Shown: positions 25,601 through 34,535, numbered from the stretch's first letter. The stretch: 64,000 bases of DNA from an uncultured Thermoguttaceae bacterium (GCA_938042245.1 CALIRO010000041.1:17573-81572), one strand, 5' to 3'. Numbers and translations: made by a program. Notes: generated by a model not told the origin, from the sequence alone.

Positions 25601-25849
25601 ATGTGGCGAGCCTTTTTCCAAGCAATAGGCATCTTTCTTTTTATCGTAGGGCTAGAATGTCTGGGAATCGAACAGGCAGTGCTGCGGATTCATGACCCGC
25701 CGAACTCTTTAATGGCTGGGCCGGATGCTGTGGGACCTGCCAAAGTATTCCGCCCTACCGAATGGATGCCATTTAGTTTGCTAGCCACCGGCGCCATTAC
25801 CGTGATCTACTCGTTTACTATCCCCGGATTGGGGAAAAAAGAAGGCTAA
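25601..25849 (+). CDS. Small two-helix membrane protein
   Basis: 82 residues with ATG 25601 preceded by AGGAGGCAATAGG, a strong ribosome site. Two membrane helices are visible: residues 5-22 (FFQAIGIFLFIVGLECLGI) and residues 56-74 (PFSLLATGAITVIYSFTIP). Between them is a loop with GPDAVGPAKVFRPTEWMP. The layout looks like a conserved small planctomycete membrane protein of unknown role, but I cannot name a family. It is isolated, with no close co-directional partner. Confidence 0.8.
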   Translation: MWRAFFQAIGIFLFIVGLECLGIEQAVLRIHDPPNSLMAGPDAVGPAKVFRPTEWMPFSLLATGAITVIYSFTIPGLGKKEG

Positions 25850-26065
25850 CTATCCCGACCAGACTGGCTTCGTGCAATGCCGGGCTCTCTGTTCGATTAA
25901 ACTATTCCCGCTGAGCAAGACTTTTGCCAATTTTCATAACTCCTTTTATTCTACATACTTAGGTAGAAAATCGTATTGGCTCATATAACTTCGTAACTGC
26001 GGTGTTTATAACGGGTTGGGAAATTGCTTCTGGAGGGGTGACCCTAGAATTGGCAAAAGTCGAGA

Positions 26066-27076
26066 TTAGGCCCTCGGATGGAATCGCTTGTGAATCGCTT
26101 TGAGTCGGTTCAGATCTACATGGGTATAAATTTGAGTGGTGGTAATATTAGCATGGCCGAGCATCTCTTGGACCACTCGCAGATCGGCGCCGCCGGCTAA
26201 CATGTGGGTAGCAAAGCTATGGCGAAGGGTATGCGGGCTGATGTCAGCCGGGACGCCGACCCGCAGCGCATACCGCTTGACCAACTCCCAAATTCTCTCT
26301 CGTCGGAGCTGTCGGCCCCGGGAGGACAAAAACAGCCATGGCGGTCCTTCCCCCGGAGAAGATTCCCAGGCCCGGACTGGACCAACCGGAAGAGATGAGC
26401 AGGCAGATGCCCCCTCTGGAGAAGTAGCCGGTTTTACCAGCCGAGGCCGTTCCTCCGCCAGATACGCCTCCACAGCGGCCTTGGCCCGGATACCCAACGG
26501 GACCATCCGCTCTTTATCCCCTTTACCCCGACAGAGGCAATAGCCCTGGTCCAAATGGAGGTCTTGGAGGCGCAGGTGGGCCAGTTCGGAGACCCGGCAC
26601 CCGGTGGCATAGAGCAATTCCAATATGGCCCGATCCCGGCGCCAGAAAGGATCGTGCGGGGCCGGGGCCTCCAAGAGCTTTTCCACTTGTTGAGGGGTAA
26701 GCACCCGAGGAATTCGCTCCCAGATTTTTTGGCTGCCCAAAAGCTCCGCCAGGTTTTCTTGCAAGATACCTTCCAGTTGCAGATATCGGAAAAAGACCCG
26801 CAGCGAAACCAAATGTCGAGCAATACTGGCCGGGGCTAAAGCCTGCTGGCCCAACCAAGCAGCATAATCGCCCAAATCGGCAATTTTTAACCCTCCAATG
26901 GACCGCTCCCCCAACCACTCAAAAAAGCGTCGTAAATCCCGGCGATATGCGGCCACCGTATTTTCCGATAAGTGACATTCACTGGCCGCATAGGCTGCAA
27001 ATGCCTCTATGGAGCTTATGGTGCCCGGTTGGGGTTTCGGCAAACCAGGCCGGACTGGCCGACGCAAAGCACCCAT
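26066..27076 (-). CDS. xerD: Site-specific tyrosine recombinase XerD-like
   Basis: 336 residues. It is a tyrosine recombinase of the XerC/XerD type that resolves chromosome dimers at dif, in the cytoplasm. An N-terminal SAM-like domain covers residues 21-110. The catalytic set is complete: R161 (ATGCRVSEL), the GKGDKER beta-hairpin lysine, H282 and R285 (HTLRHSFATH), H308 (LGHANI) and the nucleophile Y317 (TQIYTHV). An insert of about 30 residues at 212-245 (rich in Pro, Ser and Gly) interrupts the catalytic domain, unusual for XerD. ATG 27076 is preferred over an in-frame TTG at 27094. It is not flanked by phage or transposon genes, so a housekeeping role is likely. Confidence 0.9.
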   Translation of the reverse strand: MGALRRPVRPGLPKPQPGTISSIEAFAAYAASECHLSENTVAAYRRDLRRFFEWLGERSIGGLKIADLGDYAAWLGQQALAPASIARHLVSLRVFFRYLQLEGILQENLAELLGSQKIWERIPRVLTPQQVEKLLEAPAPHDPFWRRDRAILELLYATGCRVSELAHLRLQDLHLDQGYCLCRGKGDKERMVPLGIRAKAAVEAYLAEERPRLVKPATSPEGASACSSLPVGPVRAWESSPGEGPPWLFLSSRGRQLRRERIWELVKRYALRVGVPADISPHTLRHSFATHMLAGGADLRVVQEMLGHANITTTQIYTHVDLNRLKAIHKRFHPRA

Positions 27077-27478
27077 GGGGTTACCTGGTAGCAAAAGGAG
27101 CCGGGTTAGAAAGGCTATTTCCCCTTCAATAGTGCCTCTGGAAGGAAGGGTTCCTGGGAAGTTGGATCGGCTGGAGGGGGCTAAAATCCTTCAGGGGAAA
27201 AGGGAGGCATTTCTCATGGGGGATATGGAAGATAGACAAAATAGATAAAATAGAGCGACCAGAAAGGTTGCATGCAATAAAAAACCCGGCCCCTCCACCC
27301 TGGTACTGCTTCCTTGCCTTTATCCCCCTTCTTGAAGCCAAACAGAGGAGCACCTTCCCAAATTAAACTCACACCCCAACGAGAACCATCGCTCAAAAAG
27401 CAGTGGAAAAAACCGTAGAGCGGCAACCCCTGAATAGCTATCACCCCCCAAGAGAGCACATGCAAGGCAAAAAAAAGA
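27077..27478. other. Intergenic region, nothing but a CTATTTT-rich patch
   Basis: No gene is supported between xerD and rnpB. Around 27232-27254 the minus strand reads TCTATTTTATCTATTTTGTC, resembling the direct repeat at 22614-22644. Confidence 0.5.
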
Positions 27479-28016
27479 AGAGAGGAGCGGACCTGTAAGC
27501 CGGGTTCTGTTCCCTCCGCCTTCACTATCTGAGATAGATTACGGGCTACTACCTGGCTACGGGCTCTTTTGAAAGGCCCAAGGAACAAGCCTTGGTAGGT
27601 CCCAAAGGCGGAGGTAGATGGCCATTCCTCTAGGAGGCCGATTGCTCGGCCCCTCAAGCGGTCGACCCGGGAGTCGATAACGGGCCGGACCAACCCGTGG
27701 GAAACCCAGGCGGGACTGAATTTCCGCTGCTCCCTGCTTGACCTTGCTCCTGGTGGGGTTTGCCCTGCCAGGTCGGTCGCCCGACCTGCGGTGCGCTCTT
27801 ACCGCACCATTTCACCCTTACCATGCCGGCTTTTGGCCTGCTTTGGCGGTGTAGTTTCTGTGGCACTTTCCCTAGCCTTGGGGTCTTAGTCCCCTTGGCC
27901 GGTGGGTGTTACCCACCACCATGTCCTGCGGAGCCCGGACTTTCCTCCCGCTGCCAGGGACATCAGGAAATTCCCTAGACCCTGGCAGCCGGCGGCCATC
28001 CAGTCCACTCCTCTCC
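27479..28016 (-). ncRNA. rnpB: RNase P RNA, bacterial type A, long form
   Basis: The catalytic RNA that matures tRNA 5' ends. On the minus strand the hallmark GGAGGAAAGTCCGGGCTCC lies at 27930-27948 and ACAGAAA at 27855-27861. The 3' part ends with AGAACCCGGCTTACAGG. Helix P1 is formed by GGAGAGGAGTGGA at the 5' end and TCCGCTCCTCTC at the 3' end. The hallmark is followed by CGCAGGACATGGTGGTGGG as in other bacteria, and GAGCGCACCGC is present. At about 538 bases it is well above the usual 380-400, so it carries extra helices in the middle and 3' half. A -10 element lies just upstream of its 5' end. The exact ends are estimated. Confidence 0.96.
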
Positions 28017-28022
28017 ATAATC

Positions 28023-28051
28023 ATTATATCTTCCGAGGTACCCTTTGGAAA
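28023..28051 (-). promoter_or_regulatory. Promoter of rnpB
   Basis: On the minus strand a perfect TATAAT (28023-28028) is preceded by TTTCCA (28046-28051, four of six matches to TTGACA) at 17-bp spacing. Transcription would start about seven bases downstream, at the first base of helix P1, which supports the 5' end given for rnpB. Confidence 0.6.
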
Positions 28052-28210
28052 GAGGGTAGGAGCTTCCAGATGGTTGTTCTGCCTACCAGCCAACCAGAAA
28101 GGGGATGGCAAGGGTCCACGTCATCGGCTCTCCCAGGCCCGTAGGACCAGGCTGTTTGAGCATGGCGATCCAGCCCGGCTGAGACAGAGCCAGCGTTTCC
28201 GAAAGGCCCC

Positions 28211-29011
28211 CTATTGAGCCAGATCCGTTTTGCCTAGCAGGGAATCGACCGCAGCGCCGATGTCCGGCTGAGTGATCAGAGCTTCACCTACCAACATAGC
28301 CTGAATACCCGCCTGTTGGAGCCGGAGCACATCCTGGCGCGTTCGGATGCCGCTTTCGGCCACCACCACACATTCCGAAGGTATCTTTGGTCGAAGCCGA
28401 AGCACCTGCTCCAAATCCACCTGAAAAGTATGCAGATTTCGGTTGTTGACGCCGATCAGTCGGGCGCCCAGCCGAAGCACCCGCTCCAGGTTTTCCGGAT
28501 CGTGTAGTTCCACGAGCGGGGTCATGCCCCAGGTTTGTACTTCGTGATAAAGCAGGCCGAGAGTGGCATCGTCCAGACATTCGGCAATCAGCAGCACCGC
28601 ATCGGCGCCGGCGGCCCTGGCCTCCAGAACCTGATACGGATCGAGGATAAAATCTTTGCGGAGGATCGGCAGGTGCACGGCGGCCCGGACCTGCTGGAGG
28701 TGGGTTAAAGAACCGAGAAAAAACTCCGGATCGGTTAACACGCTCAGGCAGGCCGCCCCGTGCTGCTGATAGATTCGGGCGATGGTTTCGGGCTGATAGT
28801 CGGCCCGGAGCAAGCCTCTGGAGGGGCTGGCTTTTTTTAGCTCGGCAATAAGCCGAATCGGCGGCCCCCCCTCCAAAGCAGCCAAAAAATCCCGAGGCGG
28901 CGGAGCAGCCTCCGCTTGAATCCGCAAATGTTTCTCCGGCGCCAGAGTTTTGGCCTGGCCAATTTCCTGTTGCTTGCGAGCCATAATCCGTTGCAGGAAT
29001 CCAGCCGTCAT
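28211..29011 (-). CDS. trpC: Indole-3-glycerol phosphate synthase
   Basis: 266 residues, a single-domain TIM barrel in tryptophan synthesis. It closes CdRP to indole-3-glycerol phosphate with loss of CO2 and water. Signatures: IAELKKASPSRG with the catalytic lysine, SVLTDPEFF, LPILRKDFILDPYQ, AECLDD, GVNNRNL, and ESGIRTRQD then GEALI near the end. Start ATG 29011 follows GGGGA; the longer reading frame to 29119 would run into a MITE-like repeat and is rejected. No other trp gene is visible in the window, so the pathway is scattered. It lies about 195 bp upstream of rnpB on the same strand, with no shared function. Confidence 0.97.
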   Translation of the reverse strand: MTAGFLQRIMARKQQEIGQAKTLAPEKHLRIQAEAAPPPRDFLAALEGGPPIRLIAELKKASPSRGLLRADYQPETIARIYQQHGAACLSVLTDPEFFLGSLTHLQQVRAAVHLPILRKDFILDPYQVLEARAAGADAVLLIAECLDDATLGLLYHEVQTWGMTPLVELHDPENLERVLRLGARLIGVNNRNLHTFQVDLEQVLRLRPKIPSECVVVAESGIRTRQDVLRLQQAGIQAMLVGEALITQPDIGAAVDSLLGKTDLAQ

Positions 29012-29442
29012 AAAACAATCCCCATTGTCCAATCCGAACCTCTCCGGAGCTCCTAGAGGGTCAAAAGGCCAAGGCTTCTGTTTTTGGTAACACTTCAGCC
29101 GAATGGTGTACCAAAGCATTTCGGGGAAAACAACAATGGCGTTTTTGTCCTAGTGGATTTGTGCTGCACAGCGGCTTCCGCGGCAGGGACACCCAAAGGC
29201 TTTCCTCCGATCAACCACGGCGCTTCTTCATTCGACGGAACTGTTTTTGGTTGTTACAGAAGTGTTTCCTGAGAATCATTCCAGAGGCAGAGTGCCGGAA
29301 GAGCTTTTGGAATAGATTTTCAGCTCTTTTCTTAGGAGTTGGTTCCTTTTGTGGGGGAGGGGGTTTTTCAGGGGAAGGCCCCTGTTTGGGGAGCCGGTTG
29401 TTCAAAAGGAGAAGATTTTTCTTCTGCCGGCAGGGTTTTCCC
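29012..29442. other. Intergenic region with one MITE-like element
   Basis: No gene is supported in 431 bp. It contains MITE-like copy 4 at 29091-29243; the rest is unremarkable. Confidence 0.6.
29091..29243. repeat. MITE-like element, copy 4 (153 bp)
   Basis: The left end CACTTCAGCCGAATG (29091-29105) matches the family consensus exactly. The right end is CATTCGACGGAACTG (29229-29243). GGTAA lies just outside the left end. The interior has GCGGCTTCCGCGGCAGGGA and ACACCCAAAGGCTTTCC, like copies 1, 6 and 9. Confidence 0.9.
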
Positions 29443-30834
29443 TTAGCCGGGCGGTTGGGGTTCCGATTTTTCTTGGGCGGGGAGAACTTCTTGTTGAATA
29501 ATCGGAGGCGGAGCTTCGGGTTTTGGGCTGCGGGCTGTGCTGTGCACTAGGGGTTCGGTCAATTCTGCTTCCCGGAAACATTGGATTAGGCCTCCAGGAG
29601 TGGCCATATAAATCCGGTCATTCTCGGTGTTAACAAGAAAGATTTGACCAGATAGAGAAAATGTGTCCATTTGAGTTCCTGTTTTCCGGTCAAGCACATG
29701 AAGCCGTCCAAACCGATCGGTGGCATAAACCCATTGGTTGCTAGCAGCCACAAATTGGACCAAACCCGGCACATACCATTGCTGTTGGCCGGTCAAAGCA
29801 TTCAAGCAATACAAGCCAGTGTCCAAGGGCGTAATAAAAAGCTGGGTATCGATCAGTACGGGACCGGCCAGGATGGTGCGTCCGGTGGCAAACCTCCAGA
29901 GCACCTCGCCAGTTTTCTCCCGGATAGCCCAGACATATCCTTCCTGATTCGCCACGAAAAAGGTTCCCCCTTGGGCAGGCGTGTGCCGAGGCGCAGGTAA
30001 ATAAGCCGGCGGAGCCGAAATAGCCTTGGATGTTTGTAGCCTATGGCGGACGGTCAACTTCTCCGCTTGAGAATCGAACACCCCGATAAACAGATCCCCC
30101 AAATGCGAAGGCCAAGCTACAAACTCGGAAAAGGCATCGTGAAGGCCAACTCGCAGAGGCACCATGGTATGGCCTATGGACTGACAAACCACCGGCCGAC
30201 TCTTTTCCTGACTGATGCGGAATTCGGCCATCCGGGCACGTCGCTCTTCGGGCGTCTCTTGGCGTTTCTTGGGTCTGGGAGTGCGCAGCTCGCCCAGGGC
30301 TTCCCGTGGATCCTTGGCCGGCTCCAACGCATACACATAAACAAGACCTTGGAGCATCGGGACATAGACCCGCTGGTTGCCCAAGGTGGGGCCTGCCCCA
30401 GGAAACCCTTCTAAGGCTGTCTTCCATAAAATCTTTCCGTCGATCCGGTTGAGTACAAAAAGGGTCGATCCATTGACAACCGCCACCAATTGAGAATTGA
30501 TGTCTGGTTGGAGAGTAGGTCGATCAGGTTGGCCTACCAGGACCGCCCACTGAGTGCGGCCTGTTTCAGCATCAAAGGCATGCAATATCGCCCGATCCGT
30601 TTGTACTAAGAGGGTATCTTCGTACAGGCAAAGATGCTGCAGCCGACTTCGTGCCGGGTCCATCTGCACCTGAGCGGTCCAAGCCCGCACCAAGCCCGGG
30701 GCCTGGGGCGCAGCTGCTGGCCGTTGGCCCCCAAAGGCCCAAGCAGCCTGCCCCAGACTCCCTAGCCCTAATAGCCCCGTTGCCATCAAAATCATTGGCT
30801 GAACCCACACCTTCATGTGCCCATGAGCTTTCAT
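29443..30834 (-). CDS. Exported PQQ-type beta-propeller protein
   Basis: 463 residues with a signal peptide (hydrophobic residues 13-33). The mature part has repeated PQQ-like blades of the BamB/quinoprotein type: LHAFDAETGRTQWAV, LFVLNRIDGKILWKT, VWAIREKTGEVLWRF, LYCLNALTGQQQWYV and LHVLDRKTGTQMDTF. Two spots carry charged or Pro-rich insertions, at about residues 185-215 and at the C-terminus (Glu/Pro-rich). The ATG at 30834 follows CAAGGGAAATC. Most likely a periplasmic structural or carrier protein; the propeller shows no obvious quinone-enzyme catalytic sites. Family assignment is firm, role unknown. It is separated from trpC by 431 bp with a repeat. Confidence 0.87.
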   Translation of the reverse strand: MKAHGHMKVWVQPMILMATGLLGLGSLGQAAWAFGGQRPAAAPQAPGLVRAWTAQVQMDPARSRLQHLCLYEDTLLVQTDRAILHAFDAETGRTQWAVLVGQPDRPTLQPDINSQLVAVVNGSTLFVLNRIDGKILWKTALEGFPGAGPTLGNQRVYVPMLQGLVYVYALEPAKDPREALGELRTPRPKKRQETPEERRARMAEFRISQEKSRPVVCQSIGHTMVPLRVGLHDAFSEFVAWPSHLGDLFIGVFDSQAEKLTVRHRLQTSKAISAPPAYLPAPRHTPAQGGTFFVANQEGYVWAIREKTGEVLWRFATGRTILAGPVLIDTQLFITPLDTGLYCLNALTGQQQWYVPGLVQFVAASNQWVYATDRFGRLHVLDRKTGTQMDTFSLSGQIFLVNTENDRIYMATPGGLIQCFREAELTEPLVHSTARSPKPEAPPPIIQQEVLPAQEKSEPQPPG

Positions 30835-31139
30835 AAGATTTCCCTTGTCCGAAAAGACCTCAGCTATCCAAATACCTTGGCGCCCGCTTTTACCATGAGC
30901 AATTGACCAATTTCAAGGGATCAACCTCCTTGCTCTGCTCGGGTTGTTCCTCTACCGAGCAATACTCCAAAACCCTCCGAAGCTGTTGAACTGGCAGGTC
31001 TGTGACACGGCCAGTTCCCCTTTGATTGACCGACTGGGTTCCCTTCCCAGGCTGCTGCCAAACTCCCGCTCAGCGCAGCCCCATCGCGCAGGCGGGAAAC
31101 GTTTCCCAGCAGCCGATAAAGTATCAGTATCTTTTGGAA

Positions 31140-31293
31140 CATTTCAGCCGATTGATGCAACCTGTCCCTGCGACGAAAGCAGCAATCCAGTTTTTTCGCC
31201 GGAGTGCTGCTCTCTGGACTGCCACTTGCCCGGCAATGGCACTCGGGAGCATTCTCCTCAAAAACCGGGGACGTAATTTACTCGGCTGAAATG
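31140..31293. repeat. MITE-like element, copy 5 (154 bp)
   Basis: The ends are CATTTCAGCCGATTG (31140-31154) and TACTCGGCTGAAATG (31279-31293). The interior contains CCTGCGACGAAAGCAG and CTGGACTGCCACTTGCCCGG, aligned with copy 3. Confidence 0.85.
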
Positions 31294-31643
31294 GTACTAT
31301 TTTTTATGATACCATGCGGGCCGAAAAAAATCATGGGAAAACTCTCCCAAACCCGGACGAGCCCCCCTCAGTCAGCCCTAGGCTTTTCGGGGGAAAACTG
31401 CTTTTTTGCTCCTGGGGAGCCAGCTTTTCGGGCCGTTTTTATAATTCATGATAAAACATAGACTTAGGTAAAATTTCCCCAAAAACTCCTCAGGCCGGGG
31501 ATTTTATGAAAAACAGGAAAGCTTGTACGTAGCAAACATTTCCAGAGCTATTTGTAAGCACCATTTTCAATATAATTCCTTGTAACAACAAGAGTTATCG
31601 CTTTCCATTTGCTGGCAGAATGGGAAACCTACGGTTTCGGGAA

Positions 31644-31797
31644 TACTTCAGTGAAACGGTGCCCAAGGGATTCCTGCGAAAGCAGGAACGGAGTTTTTTG
31701 TGCTCGTTTATTTGGTATGAGATTCCAGGTTGCGCGGCAGGAACACCCAAAGGCTTTCCTCGGAACCACCACGGAGCTTCTTCATTCGGCGGAAGTG
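31644..31797. repeat. MITE-like element, copy 6 (154 bp)
   Basis: The ends are TACTTCAGTGAAACG (31644-31658, poor) and CATTCGGCGGAAGTG (31783-31797, good). The interior has the hairpin ATTCCTGCGAAAGCAGGAA and ACACCCAAAGGCTTTCC, followed by CACGGAGCTTCTTCATTCGG as in copies 1, 4 and 9. Confidence 0.85.
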
Positions 31798-32245
31798 GTA
31801 GCGGTTTCGTAGAAGGCTGTTGGCCTTTTAGCAGCCCGGCCTATTGGTAGCCCAGCAAAACCCAGGTATGATAAACTCTATAGGAATCGTCCCTATCTCC
31901 AGGGGTGTGTAGGAGGCAAGGAAGCCTCCTAGAGCTTGTTTGGAAAGGCCTTTTTACCGGAGGAGAGCGTGCACGGGCGGAGGCTGGTGGTGCCACCCAA
32001 TCAGCCCCGGACAGCTTTGCTTGCCGGCTTGGCCCACCAGGCCTGAGGCGATCCTGCTGGGGGCCAAGGCCTTTCCAAACACGCTCCTAGGGAGCAAGCC
32101 TCCCATTGGCCCCCCTGCAAGGTACACGCTGAGTTCAGCCTCCCGAAACAGGTACCTTCCCCAAGGCAGTTGGGGAGACTTCCCTGTGGGAACCGGTTCA
32201 ATATCAGTCTGGATTCGCTGTGGCTTTCCATGAGGAGACGCAGTC

Positions 32246-33028
32246 ATGAAGCAGATGAGCAGAATGGGCGTTGTGGTGTGGGTGGTTTTGGGCTGGGCCA
32301 CTGGGTGGAACGGCCCGGTGGCGGCAGCAGAACCTACAGAGGCCAAACCCGCTGCCAACAAAATCCAGGTCCTGGTAACTTATGGCGGACACGGATTCGA
32401 TGAAAAAGAGTTCTGGGCCATCTTTGATGCCATGGCCGATGTGGTTTGGCATAAAGCCGAACTGCCCAAACAGGCCGATTTGCTCCGACCCGGCCTGGAA
32501 AAACGCTACGATGTTCTGCTGATGTACGATATGTGCCAAAAACTCACGCCCCAGCAGCAGGAGGCGTTCGTGCAACTGCTCCAGGAGGGTATCGGCCTGG
32601 TTTCGCTCCATCATAACCTGGCGGCCTATTTCGACTGGGATGAGTTCCGAAAAATCATCGGCGGCCGGTTCATCCTGCGCAATTGCCAGATCGACGGCAA
32701 ACAATACCAACAGTCGCCCGTCTCCCACGGCGAAACCATCCGGGTGCTGGTGGCCGACAAAAATCACCCCATCACTCAAAGCCTGGAAGATTTCGAGATT
32801 CAAGACGAGACCTACGGACCGTTCTACATGGCCCAGGGTATCCACGTACTGCTTCGGACCGAGCATCCGAAAAACAATCCGGTCATAGCCTGGACCCACA
32901 AGTACGGAAAAAGCCCGGTATTTTACCTCATGCTCGGCCACGACCGGTTTGCCTATAAGAATCCGGCGTTTCGGAAGCTGGTGGTCCAGGGCATCCGCTG
33001 GGCCGCCTCAGAACGGCCTCCTAAATAA
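32246..33028 (+). CDS. ThuA-domain protein, exported
   Basis: 260 residues with a signal peptide (residues 8-28). The mature part is a ThuA-like domain (PF06283), a GATase1-like fold common in planctomycetes. Visible pieces: IQVLVTYGGHGFDEKEF, YDVLLMYDMCQKLTPQQQEA, GIGLVSLHHNLAAY, FRKIIGGRF and GHDRFAYKNPAFRKLVVQGIRWA at the C-terminus. ThuA homologues are linked to sugar (trehalose/glycan) use, and many planctomycete members are likely exported sugar-active proteins, but the reaction is not established. The ATG at 32246 follows GAGGAGACGCAGTC. The stop codon lies in the loop of a possible terminator hairpin. Confidence 0.9.
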   Translation: MKQMSRMGVVVWVVLGWATGWNGPVAAAEPTEAKPAANKIQVLVTYGGHGFDEKEFWAIFDAMADVVWHKAELPKQADLLRPGLEKRYDVLLMYDMCQKLTPQQQEAFVQLLQEGIGLVSLHHNLAAYFDWDEFRKIIGGRFILRNCQIDGKQYQQSPVSHGETIRVLVADKNHPITQSLEDFEIQDETYGPFYMAQGIHVLLRTEHPKNNPVIAWTHKYGKSPVFYLMLGHDRFAYKNPAFRKLVVQGIRWAASERPPK

Positions 33029-33040
33029 CCGGGAGGCCTT
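33015..33040 (+). terminator. Possible terminator overlapping the ThuA stop codon
   Basis: GGCCTCC (33015-33021) pairs with GGAGGCC (33032-33038), with a ten-base loop that holds the TAA stop, and is followed by TTT only. The stem is short, so efficiency is doubtful. Confidence 0.4.
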
Positions 33041-33342
33041 TAGCTGCTGCTGGAAGGTCATTGGCTCAGCAACTGAACGCCCATCCAAATACCTGATGCC
33101 CCTTTCCCAGAAAGGCCTACCGCACTTGGGGCTCTCTGCGGTTAGCCAGAAAGGCCATTCCTGCACAAGCCGCAATGCACCCCTATTTGCTTCTGTTGGG
33201 CTGGTCCCGGGCCAGTCCAAGGCCAGTCCAAGGGGACTCGGGCAGTGGCGGCAGGCGGGTCGGCTCGGATAGGGAGCTTCTCCTTTTGCTGGGACATGTA
33301 GGACAAGCGGGGATTTCCGGATACTTCACCGATGGCGCCTTT
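33029..33342. other. Intergenic region between convergent genes
   Basis: These 314 bp hold no gene. Apart from the terminator stem there is only a small tandem repeat of GGCCAGTCCAA near 33211-33234. Confidence 0.5.
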
Positions 33343-33969
33343 CTACCGGCCGCTCAGAAGGGTTTGAAGGGCTTGCTCGGCTTGTTGGTAGAGCCAGATC
33401 ATGCCCAGGCTGCCCCAAGCTGCCAGAACTACGGCTAGCAAGTAGGCGAAATGGGCGCGAAGCGATGCAGCCGGGCCACTACGAATCTGGCTCTTCCACA
33501 GGAGCTTCATTCCCGGCGGGGGATACTGGCCGGTACGGGTGATCTTCCAGCCAAGTCGACATAGCCAACCAGCCGCCCCTAAAAAGCCCACTGCTCCTAG
33601 ACAAGCAATGCCTGCCGCCGCCTGTTTCAGATGGGCTACGGAATGACGAAGTTGAACCGGCTGGAGAGGGTCTAACCGACGGATCTCATAGCCCAGCCAA
33701 CCAAGTGCTGCCAGACCTGCACAAAGGATTCCCCCGGCCACCACCCATCCTACAAAACGGGCTCGCTTCTCCGGCAACACCCCCTGGGAGGAATCCTCCT
33801 GGAGCGGGGCTTCTAGTTGGCTGCTACCAGGGGGGGCCGATTGCCCACTACCAAACAAAGGAGAATCGGGGGTCGGCCGAGCGGGTGAATCGGTTGCTGA
33901 GGATTCCGGGGTTTTTTCGGGTGGTATCGAACGATCTGCATTTTGCCCAGATAGCTCAGGGGGGTGCAT
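33343..33969 (-). CDS. Hypothetical membrane protein with a Pro-rich N-terminus
   Basis: 208 residues. The ATG at 33969 follows CGGAGG by six bases; a long open extension upstream to 34386 is rejected because it lacks a ribosome site and reads AT-rich intergenic DNA. Residues 1-75 are a Pro/Ser-rich, probably disordered cytoplasmic region. Three membrane helices follow: residues 80-102 (FVGWVVAGGILCAGLAALGWL), about 120-140 (AAAGIACLGAVGFLGAAGWL) and about 175-200 (FAYLLAVVLAAWGSLGMIWLY). No family recognised. It is convergent with the ThuA gene. Confidence 0.75.
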   Translation of the reverse strand: MHPPELSGQNADRSIPPEKTPESSATDSPARPTPDSPLFGSGQSAPPGSSQLEAPLQEDSSQGVLPEKRARFVGWVVAGGILCAGLAALGWLGYEIRRLDPLQPVQLRHSVAHLKQAAAGIACLGAVGFLGAAGWLCRLGWKITRTGQYPPPGMKLLWKSQIRSGPAASLRAHFAYLLAVVLAAWGSLGMIWLYQQAEQALQTLLSGR

Positions 33970-34535
33970 TGTAAGCCTCCGGCGGAAACCCTTGCCCTTT
34001 CGAGTGGTTTCCAGCGATTGTGCACCCCGGCTGGGCAGTTGACAATCCAGGGGCATTTCTGGGGTGGTTGTTTTCTTTTTGGGCACAGGGCACAGTTTAG
34101 GCGATCTTTTAGGAGAGAGCCAGAAAATATGCAAAATAGGCAATTTGGATAAAAATCTGATTGCTCCGAACAGAAAGGGCGTATTAAAATATTTCCTATT
34201 TTTCCCAAATTGACTAAATTCTATTTCCAATCTTCCCCATTTTCCCAGTTTTTCCATGTCCTCTCCCTCTAAAACCGGGTATTTCCTGGAGAGAAAAAGA
34301 GGCCGGTTTCCATGAGGTAGATTCATAAGGGGGTGTGGGGGGTACGGGCCACCCACTCTATTAGGGGGTTCCTCAGGCACAAACAATCTGCCCTGGTCAA
34401 AGCAGAAGTTTCTTCCTACACTGTTTGCCCCCTGGAAGCATTGGATAAGCCAGGTGCTGGGCTGTGCCCAGAAAGTTCCCGATGGTATTCATCAGAGATA
34501 GTGTTTTCCTCCTCTTGCCGGGGAGTAGAAAGCCA
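33970..34535. other. Divergent intergenic region, AT-rich core
   Basis: This is the shared upstream DNA of the membrane-protein gene and glmS. An AT-rich core at about 34120-34240 contains AAAATAGGCAATTTGG-type words similar to those near the 38-kb repeat. No promoter pair is convincing. Confidence 0.5.

Larger units (their letters stand above)
30835..32245. other. Long intergenic region with two MITE-like elements
   Basis: No gene is supported in 1411 bp between divergently oriented genes. MITE-like copies lie at 31140-31293 and 31644-31797, 350 bp apart. Several short frames occur but none has a ribosome site with protein-like composition. Confidence 0.65.

Noticed and set aside
26066..27076. 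The tyrosine recombinase as a sign of an integrated element
   Set aside because: No phage, relaxase or transposase genes flank it and no attachment repeats next to rnpB or the tRNA were seen; a housekeeping XerD is simpler.
31140..31797. The dispersed repeats as a CRISPR array
   Set aside because: Copies are hundreds of bases to kilobases apart, about 150 bp long and have inverted ends; there are no spacers or cas genes.
34387..34535. A glmS ribozyme upstream of glmS
   Set aside because: No ribozyme core motif was recognised, and the leader is short.
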